Positions 37,231-48,526 of a stretch of DNA of 64,000 nt are shown piece by piece; position 1 is the first letter of the stretch, and every line of letters begins with the position of its first letter. The DNA comes from Centroberyx gerrardi. Lineage: Eukaryota; Chordata; Actinopteri; Beryciformes; Berycidae. Location of the stretch: assembly GCF_048128805.1 (NCBI RefSeq), contig NC_136012.1:10390621-10454620 (forward strand), read 5' to 3'. A program made the translations under genes and the position numbers. The notes under the pieces are model-generated. The model was not told the origin of the DNA, searched no databases, and saw nothing but the letters and a program-made list of their open reading frames with translations.

Positions 37231-39618
37231 CTCCGGGGAACCATCACAATCTCCAAATACCTCAGCAAAGTCAGATGGACTTTTCCTCAGAGTTTGGTCA
37301 GCAGGCAGCGTGCTGTCATTGTAAGATCTCACGAACTTGAAGTCACTGGTTCTAGAACCCGTTGTCAAGTAGGCGTCATAATTGTAAGTGCTGCGTAAAG
37401 TTCCTGTGCCGTCAACCTCTGCATAATTGGGAGGGAGATAAGCGCTGGGGATGGCGACCGCTCCGTCAAACAACAGTCTGGGCTTTCTCCTGCGACAAAA
37501 CCTCACACCCAGGATGACAATAATGAAGGTCAGGAAAAAGGTGGAGACGGACACCAGTGCGATAATCAGATATGAGGTCAGCTTGGAATTGCTCTCATCA
37601 TGAGAAATATCTTTCAGTTCTGGCACTTCAGCCAAGTTATCAGAAATAAGTAAAAACATGGTACAGGTGGCAGAGAGAGGGGGCTGTCCGTTATCTTTCA
37701 CTGCCACAATAAGGTTCTGTTTCATGCTGTCAGTTGCAGAAATGTCCCGCTGTGTCCTGATCTCTCCGCTGTGGAGACCAATAGTGAAAAGTCCCGGATC
37801 AGTGGATTTGACTATATGATAGGACAGCCAGGCGTTCTGTCCGGAGTCCGCGTCCACCGCTATCACCTTGGACACCAGAGAGCCTCCGTGCGCAGCTTTG
37901 GGGACCAGCTCGGTCATGAAAGAATTGCCCTCCGGGGCGGGGTACAGTATCTGAGGAGAGTTGTCATTCACATCCGTTATGAAGACACTGACGGTCACGT
38001 TGCTGCTGAACGGAGGAGAACCGTTGTCTCTGGCCATCACGTGGACTTTAAAGCGCCTGAACTGTTCATAATCAAACGACCTCACAGCGTGGATCACTCC
38101 CGTGTCTCCGTTAACTGAGAGATACGACGAGACCGGGGCACCGTTCACATCACCAGGTAAAAGCGAATAAACCACTGTACCGTTTTGCCTCCAGTCTGGG
38201 TCTCGAGCAGTAACGGAGCATAAAGTGGAGCCAGGTTTGTTATTTTCAGTCACATAGGCGCTGTAGGACGGTTCCTCAAACACAGGTGAGTTGTCGTTGA
38301 CGTCGGCTACTGACAGCTGGATAGTTTTGGATGAGGACAGAGGCGGAGAGCCCTCGTCGGTGGCAGTGATTGTAAAGTTGTAATCAGACACGACTTCACG
38401 GTCCAGTTGGCCCGTGGTCACCAGAGAATAGTAGTTTTTGATGGAGGGAACCAATTTAAAAGGAACGTTTTGTTGAATGGAGCAGCGGACCAGTCGGTTA
38501 TTCTCAGAGTCTCTGTCCTGCACGTTAATGATGCCCACCTCTGTACCAGGTGACACGTTCTCTGGTATGGGATTAGTCAGAGATTTCAAATTGACTACAG
38601 GGGCGTTGTCATTAACATCGGTGATAACAATTATTACCTTCGTATATGAGGATAGCCCTAACCCATCCTTTGCTTTAATGCGTAATTCAAATGATGTGAT
38701 AGTTTCAAAGTCGATGGTGCCAATTACTCGTATTTCACCCGTTTTACGGTCAATATTGAATATCTTCTTCACATGTTCTGCAACATGTCCAAAATCATAA
38801 GTTACATCTCCATTTACTCCCTCGTCTGCATCAGTAGCACTCACTGTAACCACTACAGTATCTAGAGGAGAGTTTTCAGGCAGACTGGCTTCATATACAG
38901 CCTGGCTAAACACTGGGACGTTATCATTAGCATCCAGTACAGTGACGTGTATGAGTACAGTACCTGATCTCTGAGGAGAACCACCATCTAAAGCTATAAG
39001 AAGCAAATTGATTTCCTCTTGCTTTTCACGATCGAGCTCTTTATCGAGAACAAGCTCGATGGTATTTCCATTAATAGCCAATATGAAATTCTCATTGGTT
39101 TTTAGGTTGTATGTCTGAACTGAATTTTGTCCTACATCGGCGTCACGTGCCTCCTCTATCAAGAAACGAGCTCCTCTGTCTGCAGACTCGCGAATTTCAA
39201 TATTGATGGATTCTTCGTTAAATTGTGGGGAGTTGTCGTTTATATCTTGAACGTGTAGACTAATACGATGCAGCTCTAGAGGATTCTCCAGCACAAGTTC
39301 ATGTTGTAGGATGCACGACGCCTTATCCCCACAAAGCCCCTCTCGGTCAATCCTGTCGGCAATAATCAATTCTCCGTTGGTCAGGTTTATGTCACAATAA
39401 CGTTTATCGTTCCCATCCGTGTCAATACGAGCCTTTCTAGTGGATAGTTTGCCCGTCTCCAGCCCGAGATCCTTGACTATATTTCCAATAACAGATCCGC
39501 GTTTCATCTCCTCTGGAAAAGAATAGCTCACGTCTCCATGTGCGGAATGCAACCAAAGAAGAAGGAAATGTAAGCTGCATATTTGCAACACGAGTCTTTT
39601 GGACCCCATTATAACCAT
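37231..39618 (-). CDS. pcdhg: Protocadherin gamma-type variable exon V5
   Basis: 796 codons from MVIMGSKRL; the inner MGSKRL (39609) matches V4 and may be the real start. Signal peptide to about residue 28, then [22 protein letters not shown]1 has CGDKASC. Linkers are DINDNSP, DANDNVP, DVNDNAP, DVNDNSP and DVNDNSP. The tail reads [20 protein letters not shown], then [18 protein letters not shown], of gamma-B/beta-like flavour. The exon ends GAG before donor GTAGGA (37225-37230). It is nearly identical to V4, including 5' flank and promoter, at a constant offset of 5659 bp across the exon. Confidence 0.95.
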
Positions 39619-39760
39619 GTGTTGCTAACGAATAAAAAACACTTGCTGTGATAAAACCAAATGGCAAAATGTATCCACATAACACAAATAACCACTGCAA
39701 TTCGACGGAGAATGTGCCTATATCGAGACCGGTCAACGGGAACACAAGAATATTCGTCAA

Positions 39761-39775
39761 CACCAGAGGGTGGAG
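39761..39775 (+). promoter_or_regulatory. Second CTCF-like motif in the V5 promoter
   Basis: CACCAGAGGGTGGAG on the plus strand, between the CGCT box and the ATG. It resembles the CTCF core CCASYAGRKGGC in the orientation opposite to transcription. It recurs before V4, V3 and V1. Confidence 0.55.
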
Positions 39776-39805
39776 GAATTAATATATCTTACCTAGACTG
39801 GTGTA

Positions 39806-39815
39806 TAGCGACACC
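39806..39815 (-). promoter_or_regulatory. CGCT box of V5
   Basis: GGTGTCGCTA on the minus strand, 188 bp before the ATG. The same decamer occurs before V1-V4. Confidence 0.75.
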
Positions 39816-40104
39816 ATGAGTAAAGTTGAGAAGTAGCACTTGCCAATTTGGTTTTAATTAAGCATACTCATGAACTAAATGGAACATAAATGGAAATGAT
39901 TCTCGTGTATGCAACGTTTGCAACTAGTTACCGAAATGGTCTAAGTCAGGAAATCACAGTTTTGCATCAGATACTGTATGCAATCAGCTCCATGTATCAA
40001 TTTTAAAAGCGGACTGATGTCAGGGAATATGACAGGCCGTCACTCTTTTAAAGACAACATTAAATTGGTGTAGAGAAGGGAACAATGAAGACAACATGAC
40101 CCTG

Positions 40105-40416
40105 CGGTAAAGGGTACACAAAACAACATTAATTAATACATTAACTGATGCATGAATCAACATGTAAATCAAGTAATGCATGAATTAATGAATGAGCTAT
40201 CAGTAATTCAGAAGCTTGACATTGACAAATAAACGAGTCATAGCTAGGCCACTATTGGTTAATGCTGGTGACTTAATTAACTAACTAATGGTGACCAAGG
40301 TATGACTCATTCATTTGTCAGTGTCCAGTTTTGTGAATTCCTTATAGTTCATCAGTAACTCAGGCATTAATTCATGTATTCATGTTTATTTGTGTATTGT
40401 TATTATAAAGTGTTAC
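40105..40416. mobile_element. Fold-back MITE-like element, copy 1
   Basis: The left part (GACATTGACAAATAAACGAG...) and right part (reverse complement GACACTGACAAATGAATGAG...) are long imperfect inverted arms. The right end reads TTATAAAGTGTTACC, a terminus common in fish MITEs. Copies sit in units B and C. Confidence 0.55.
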
Positions 40417-42055
40417 CAATATTTTTTTCAAAGCAAATGACAACATTTCTCTCAGAATAATACACAAATAAACCAAAGACATGCAATGATTCAACTAAAA
40501 TTATAATGCTGAAGTGGTCTCTAAATTCTGACAGGGAGTTGCCACAACACTGAAATAACATATGGCAAAGAAACTAAGCCCCAACGATGACAACATTTCA
40601 GTGGAAAATGCACTTTTCTTTCTTTGAAATTGCTTTACATTCAGAGCTATAACCTAAATGTCCAAGTAAACCTTCGCACAATAATAGCATCATTTAACCT
40701 GGGCTAAAATATAAGACCATGGACTGCCAGAAAATGTTAGCAACAACGTCACATAATTCACATATAATGCCTGTATCGATTTGATGTGAACAAAAACACA
40801 GCCGTGATGGCATATTTGGCACCAGAAGTCATTTCCTCTCTGCAAAATTATCATCAGAGTGTGTAGAAGACGTGATTTAGCATATACAGTAATCTACAAA
40901 ATGTAACCTGCATGTCATAGACCGTGTACCTGTAGAGGCTCATCACTAACAGTAAAGCAATCAATCACCACTGCACTGGGCATGCTCCAGCTCATTAGGG
41001 GCATAAAGATGAACCTAAAAAGGTGTCAAAGGAAATAAGTAAGGAACCTTTTACTGTGCCGTGAACATATCTTTAAGCAGAGGCAACTTATTAAAGCGTG
41101 ATTATTTCAAATGTGCAAAACAATTAACATATTCCAAAAATGTTTGTTGCTACAATAATTGGATCTATTTGTTGTAAAACTAATTAAAACCTCCAAAGTT
41201 CCTTATAAACGCCACATGAATTTAGAATAACTGCTTCAGAAAAAGTCAATTATAGTCACAAGACATATGGTATATTTCTTTGAAAACAATTTCATCTGTT
41301 ATTTGAATTAATCTCAATACTTTCTGAAGACTGTTTCAGATATTAGTATTAGTGGAAATAGTAGTAGTATCAGTATTAATTTCTTTATTAGTACTTAATA
41401 GTATACTACATGCTTATTTATGACAAGTCAAAGTATTGAACCTCTGAAGGATCAAAATCCCTATGACATGTCTAATGAACTATCAACTAACTTTATGTTG
41501 GCTAAACAACAACAACACCAACAACAAATAATAATCCATGATGATTATTAAGCCACAACGAAGTTTCAGTCTTATAAAGGAGCTTTCAATTATACTGGAT
41601 CAGTGCTAATGTACTTTTAGAGAAAACTACTGTGGAAAAAATACAGCATATCCCTAAGGTTGAAATAAACTGCTCATTTGATAAAAGGTGTGTTATTCTA
41701 TTTGGGAAAAAAACAACATCATCTTATAAACTGAAATATAGCCGAATCAAATTTACTGGAATCACTCAAATTAAGCAATTATAATGCAAGTGCCAGAAAT
41801 ATGTTCACATGTAACACTGCATATTTTCTAAAACTGATGAGCCTAACTTTGCATCCTGACAGGATGTGTTGAAGGGTTTCTGTGTCTGAATATAGCACAT
41901 GTGGGGCCTTCACCTAGTCAGCCATTGGCAAACGTTTGGGAGTGATAGTTCCAATGCAGACGGCCAATGCTAATTTGATTGACAGAAATGTAATCAGTTA
42001 GTTAGCTAGTCATGAAAAAGACAGTGAGGCTCCACTGCGAAAACATAAAGAACAC

Positions 42056-42084
42056 AGTTGCTCTTTTTCACAAAAAGAGCAACT
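42056..42084. repeat. Perfect hairpin, 13-bp stem, 3-base loop
   Basis: AGTTGCTCTTTTT, loop CAC, then the exact complement. Preserved at about 47704 in unit B. In unit C (about 51013) and near 59560 only the left arm remains. Confidence 0.8.
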
Positions 42085-42889
42085 GTTCAAATAATAATTC
42101 CAATAAAAATTTAAAATAATAATATCCCAAAACATCCCTACTAGCAATAGGAAAAATAATATCAGCATACGAAGACAGAGGCCAATTCTCAGTCAAAATG
42201 CACCAACGGATAAAACAAGTTCAGCACCAAGGACAGAGACACTGAAAACGGCATGCAGGAAAAAAAAGTTTACTAAGAGTTAAGACATACAGACAGCCAT
42301 CGTGCATTCTGGAAGACATATCGATTGAGATGAAAGAACATTAAAACTGATTAACCTCTTACTTGACTCTGACATTAACAACATGAAATAGAATGTTAGC
42401 ATCCTACAAGGGGTGTGTAAGTACTTCCACAAGCATGATTCAAGAGGTGATAGACAGTTCAGCACCAAGAACAGATAATAGAACAGATGAGTCAATAATT
42501 GACTTATTCCAAGACAGAGAAGCTATACAGCTACATATACCAATTATCAAATGAGATGAAAAAATACAAACATATGGCAATGACAAGCAGGCCAAGCCTT
42601 GCTTGATAAAAACGGACCACTGAGTGAAGCTTGGATAATTAACACAAAAAAAAGTTACATTTGACGTGACCTGAGACCAAAAAATGAAATCTAAACGACT
42701 CCCACTGAGGTCAAAAGCCATTAAAAACAAGCATAAATTCTTACAAACACCATGGTTTGGACAAAACGGTTTCTTGTATTCACCTACAGGGGAAAGACCA
42801 ATACAAATTGAAATATCTTAAACGAAACTGTAAATTGTCTGACTCAGTAACGTTTACAGACACTGTCTGAGACTGAAACCTGCTCCTAC

Positions 42890-45271
42890 CTCCGGGGAAC
42901 CATCAGAATTTCCGAATGTCTCAGCAAAGTCACTTGGACTTTTCCTCAGAGTCTGATCAGCAGGCAGCGTGTTGTCATTGTAAGATCTCACGAACTTGAA
43001 ATCACTGGTTCTAGAGCCCGTTGTCAAGTAGGCGTCATAATTGTAAGTGCTGCGTAAAGTTCCTGTGCCGTCAACCTCTGCGTAATTGGGAGGGAGATAA
43101 GCGCTGGGGATGGCGACCGCTCCGTCAAACAACAGTCTGGGCTTTCTCCTGCGACAAAACCTCACACCCAGGATGACAATAATGAAGGTCAGGAAAAAGG
43201 TGGAGACGGACACCAGCGCGATGATCAGATAAGATGTTAGTTTGGAATAGCTCTCATCATAAGACATATCCTTCAGTTCTGGCACTTCAGCCAAGTTATC
43301 AGAAATTAGCAAATACATGGAACAGGTGGCAGAGAGAGGGGGCTGTCCGTTATCTTTCACTGCCACAATAAGGTTCTGTTTCATGCTGTCAGTTGCAGAA
43401 ATGTCCCGCTGTGTCCTGATCTCTCCGCTGTGGAGACCAATAGTGAAAAGTCCCGGATCAGTGGATTTGACTATATGATAGGACAGCCAGGCGTTCTGTC
43501 CGGAGTCGGCGTCCACCGCTATCACCTTGGACACCAGAGAGCCTCCGTGCGCAGCTTTGGGGACTAGCTCGGTCATGAAGGAGTTGCCCTCCGGGGCGGG
43601 GTAAAGTATCTGAGGAGAGTTGTCATTCACATCCGTTATGAAGACACTGACGGTCACGTTGCTGCTGAACGGAGGAGAACCGTTGTCTCTGGCCATCACG
43701 TGGACTTTAAAGCTCCTGAACTGTTCATAATCAAACGACCTCACAGCGTGGATCACTCCCGTGTCTCCATTAACTGAGAGATACGACGACACCAAGGCAC
43801 CGTTCACATCACCAGGTAAAAGAGAATAAATCACTGTACCGTTTTGCCTCCAGTCTGGGTCTCGAGCAGTAACGGAGCATAAAGTGGAGCCTGGCCTGTT
43901 ATTTTCAGTCACATAAGCGCTGTAAGACTGTTCTTCAAAAACAGGTGGGTTGTCGTTGACGTCGGCAACAGATAACTGAACACTTTTAGAGGAGGACAAA
44001 GGAGGAGAGCCCTCGTCGGTGGCAGTGATTGTAATGTTGTAATCAGACACGACTTCACGGTCCAGTTGGCCCGTGGTCACCAGAGAATAGTAGTTTTTGA
44101 TGGAGGGAATCAACTTAAAAGGGACGTTTTGCTGAATGAAGCAGCGGACCTGTCGGTTGTTCTCAGAGTCTCTGTCCTGCACGTTAATGATGCCCACCTC
44201 TGTACCAGGTGACACGTTCTCTGGTATGGGATTAGTCAGAGATTTCAAATTGACTACAGGGGCGTTGTCATTCACATCGGTGATAACAATTATTACCTTC
44301 GTATATGAGGATAGCCCTAACCCATCCTTTGCTTTAATGCGTAATTCAAATGATGTGATAGTTTCAAAGTCAATGGTGCCAGTTACTCGTATTTCTCCCG
44401 TTTTACGGTCAATATTGAATATCTTCTTAACAAGTTCTGCAACATGTCCAAAATCGTAAGTCACATCTCCATTTACTCCCTCGTCTGCATCAGTAGCACT
44501 CACTGTAACCACTACAGTATCTAGAGGAGAGTTTTCAGGCAGACTGGCTTCATATACAGCCTGGCTAAACACTGGGGCGTTATCATTAGCATCCAGTACA
44601 GCTACGTGTATGAGTACAGTACCTGATCTCTGAGGAGAACCACCATCTAGAGCTGAAAGAAGTAAACTGATTTCCTGTTGTTTTTCACGATCGAGCTCTT
44701 TATCGAGAACAAGCTCGATGGTATTTCCATTAATAGCCAATATGAAATTCTCATTGGTTTTTAGGTTGTATGTCTGAACTGAATTTTGTCCTACATCGGC
44801 GTCACGTGCCTCCTCTATCAAGAAACGAGCTCCTTTTACTGCTGACTCGCTAATTTCAATATTGATGGATTCTTCGTTAAATTGTGGGGAGTTGTCGTTT
44901 ATATCTTGAATGTGTAGACTAATACGATGCAGCTCTAGAGGATTCTCCAGCACAAGTTCATGTTGTAGGATGCACGGCGCCTTATCCCCACAAACCCCCT
45001 CTCGGTCAATCCTGTCGGCAATAATCAATTCTCCGTTGGTCAGGTTTATGTCACAATAACGTTTATCGTTCCCATCCGTGTCAATACGAGCCTTTCTAGT
45101 GGATAGTTTGCCCGTCTCCAGCCCGAGATCCTTGACTATATTTCCAATAACAGATCCGCGTTTCATCTCCTCTGGAAAAGAATAGCTCACGTCTCCATGT
45201 GCGGAATGCAACCAAAGAAGAAGGAAATGTAAGCTGCATATTTGCAACACGAGTCTTTTGGACCCCATCAT
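42890..45271 (-). CDS. pcdhg: Protocadherin gamma-type variable exon V4
   Basis: 794 codons from MMGSKRL. Domain layout as V5; linkers are DINDNSP, DANDNAP, DVNDNAP, DVNDNPP and DVNDNSP. EC1 cysteine pair CGDKAPC (Ala-Pro where V5 has Ala-Ser). It differs from V5 by a small number of residues spread over the ectodomain, such as [10 protein letters not shown] versus [10 protein letters not shown] in EC2, ELVKK versus EHVKK in EC3, and [10 protein letters not shown] in EC5. At EC2 it matches V3-type IRESAVKG more closely, which suggests conversion after duplication. Donor GTAGGA at 42884-42889. If V4 and V5 are both real, they should have almost the same adhesive specificity. Confidence 0.94.
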
Positions 45272-48200
45272 AACGATGTGTTGCTAACGAATAAAAAACA
45301 CTTGCTGTGATAAAACCAAATGGCAAAATGTATCCACATAACACAAATAACCACTGCAATTCGACGGAGAATGTGCCTATATCGAGACCGGTCAACGGGA
45401 ACACAAGAATATTCGTCAACACCAGAGGGTGGAGGAATTAATATATCTTACCTAGACTGGTGTATAGCGACACCATGAGTAAAGTTGAGAAGTAGCACTT
45501 GCCAATTTGGTTTTAGTGAAGCATACTCATGAGCTAAATGGAACATAAATGGAAATGATTCTCGTGTATGCAACGTTTGCAACTAGTTACCGAAATGGTC
45601 TAAGTCAGGAAATCACAGTTTTGCATCAGATACTGTATATGCAATCAGCTCCATGTATCAATTTTAAAAGCGGACTGATGACAGGCCGTCACTCTTTTAA
45701 AGACAACATTAAATTGGTGTAGAGAAGGGAACAGTGAAGACCACATGACCCTGCGGTAAAGGGTAAACAAATCAACATTAATTAATACATTAACTGATGC
45801 ATGAATCAACATGTAAATCAAGTAATGCATGAATTAATGAATGAGCTATCAGTATTTCAGAAGCTTGACATTGACAAATAAACGAGTCATAGCTAGGCCA
45901 CCATTGGTTAATGCTGGTGACTTAATTAACTAACTAATGGTGACCAAGGTATGACTCATTCATTTGTCAGTGTCCAGTTTTGTGAATTCCTTATAGTTCA
46001 TCAGTAACTCAGGCATTAATTCATGTATTCATGTTTATTTGTGTATTGTTATTATAAAGTGTTACCAATATTTTTTTCAAAGCAAATGACAACATTTCTC
46101 TCAGAATAATACACAAATAAACCAAAGACATGCAATGATTCAACTAAAATTATAATGCTGAAGTGGTCTCTAAATTCTGACAGGGAGTTGCCACAACACT
46201 GAAATAACATATGGCAAAGAAACTAAGCCCCAACGATGACAACATTTCAGTGGAAAATGCACTTTTCTTTCTTTGAAATTGCTTTACATTCAGAGCTATA
46301 ACCTAAATGTCCAAGTAAACCTTCGCACAATAATAGCATCATTTAACCTGGGCTAAAATATAAGACCATGGACTGCCAGAAAATGTTAGCAACAACGTCA
46401 CATAATTCACATATAATGCCTGTATCGATTTGATGTGAACAAAAACACAGCCGTGATGGCATATTTGGCACCAGAAGTCATTTCCTCTCTGCAAAATTAT
46501 CATCAGAGTGTGTAGAAGACGTGATTTAGCATATACAGTAATCTACAAAATGTAACCTGCATGTCATAGACCGTGTACCTGTAGATGATCATCACTAACA
46601 GTAAAGCAATCAATCACCACTGCACTGGGCATGCTCCAGCTCATTAGGGGCATAAAGATGAACCTAAAAAGGTGTCAAAGGAAATAAGTAAGAAACCTTT
46701 TACTGTGCCGTGAACATATCTTTAAGCAGAGGCAACTTATTAAAGCGTGATTATTTCAAATGTGCAAAACAATTAACATATTCCAAAAATGTTTGTTGCT
46801 ACAATAATTGGATCTATTTGTTGTAAAACTAATTAAAACCTCCAAAGTTCCTTATAAACGCCACATGAATTTAGAATAACTGCTTCAGAAAAAGTCAATT
46901 ATAGTCACAAGACATATGGTATATTTCTTTGAAAACAATTGCATCTGTTATTTGAATTCATCTCAATACTTTCTGAAGACTGTTTCAGATATTAGTATTA
47001 GTGGAAATAGTAGTAGTATCAGTATTAATTTCTTTATTAGTACTTAATAGTATACTACATGCTTATTTATGACAAGTCAAAGTATTGAACCTCTGAAGGA
47101 TCAAAATCCCTATGACATGTCTAATGAACTATCAACTAACTTTATGTTGGCTAAACAACAACAACAACAACAACAAATAATAATCCATGATGATTATTAA
47201 GCCACAACGAAGTTTCAGTCTTATAAAGGAGCTTTCAATTATACTGGATCAGTGCTAATGTACTTTTAGAGAAAACTACTGTGGAAAAAATACAGCATAT
47301 CCCTAAGGTTGAAATAAACTGCTCATTTGATAAAAGGTGTGTTATTCTATTTGGGAAAAAAACAACACCATCTTATAAACTGAAATATAGCCTAATCAAA
47401 TTTACTGGAATCACTCAAATTAAGCAATTATAATGCAAGTGCCAGAAATATGTTCACATGTAACACTGCATATTTTCTAAAACTGATGAGCCTAACTTTG
47501 CATCCTGACAGGATGTGTTGAAGGGTTTCTGTGTCTGAATATAGCACATGTGGGGCCTTCACCTAGTCAGCCATTGGCAAACGTTTGGGAGTGATAGTTC
47601 CAATGCAGACGGCCAATGCTAATTTGATTGACAGAAATGTAATCAGTTAGTTAGCTAGTCATGAAAAAGACAGTGAGGCTCCACTGCGAAAACATAAAGA
47701 ACACAGTTGCTCTTTTTCACAAAAAGAGCAACTGTTCAAATAATAATTCCAATAAAAATTTAAAATAATAATATCCCAAAACATCCCTACTAGCAATAGG
47801 AAGAATAATATCAGCATACGAAGACAGAGGCCAATTCTCAGTCAAAATGCACCAACGGATAAAACAAGTTCAGCACCAAGGACAGAGACACTGAAAACGG
47901 CATGCAGGAAAAAAAGGTTTACTAAGAGTTAAGACATACAGACAGCCATCGTGCATTCTGGCAGACATATCGATTGAGATGAAAGAACATTAAAACTGAT
48001 TAACCTCTTACTTGACTCTGACATTAACAACATGAAATAGAATGTTAGCATCCTACAAGGGGTGTGTAAGTACTTCCACAAGCATGATTCAAGAGGTGAT
48101 AGACAGTTCAGCACCAAGAACAGATAATAGAACAGATGAGTCAATAATTGACTTATTCCAAGACAGAGAAGCTATACAGCTACATATACCAATTATCAAA

Positions 48201-48526
48201 TGAGATGAAAAAATACAAACATATGGCAATGACAAGCAGGCCAAGCCTTGCTTGATAAAAAACGGACCACTGAGTGAAGCTTGGATAATTAACACAAAAA
48301 AAAAGTTACATTTGACGTGACCTGAGACCAAAAAATGAAATCTAAACGACTCCCACTGAGGTCAAAAGCCATTAAAAACAAGCATAAATTCTTACAAACA
48401 CCATGGTTTGGACAAAACGGTTTCTTGTATTCACCTACAGGGGAAAGACCAATACAAATTGAAATATCTTAAACGAAACTGTAAATTGTCTGACTCAGTA
48501 ACGTTTACAGACACTGTCTGAGACTG
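45272..48526. other. Spacer upstream of V4 (unit B)
   Basis: Copy of 39619-42876: V4 promoter, fold-back element (about 45763-46074), hairpin at about 47704-47732. No gene. Confidence 0.8.
45465..45474 (-). promoter_or_regulatory. CGCT box of V4
   Basis: GGTGTCGCTA on the minus strand, 194 bp before the ATG. A CTCF-like CACCAGAGGGTGGA stands at 45420-45433 on the opposite strand. Duplicate of the V5 promoter. Confidence 0.75.

Larger units (their letters stand above)
37231..42889 (-). repeat. Tandem duplication unit A (V5 plus spacer), 5659 bp
   Basis: Exon, promoter and 3.3 kb spacer repeat almost base for base as 42890-48526. Differences include a 12-bp string near 40020 (TCAGGGAATAT region) missing in the other copy and scattered substitutions. 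Recent duplication or assembly duplication. Confidence 0.85.
39619..42889. other. Spacer V5-V4
   Basis: V5 promoter, a fold-back element (about 40105-40416), a perfect 13-bp-stem hairpin at 42056-42084, and AT-rich sequence otherwise. No gene. A second copy is at 45272-48526 and an older third copy at 48527-51901. Confidence 0.75.
42890..48526 (-). repeat. Tandem duplication unit B (V4 plus spacer)
   Basis: Near-identical to 37231-42889. Ends about 13 bp before the point where a further exon's splice donor would be expected. Confidence 0.85.
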
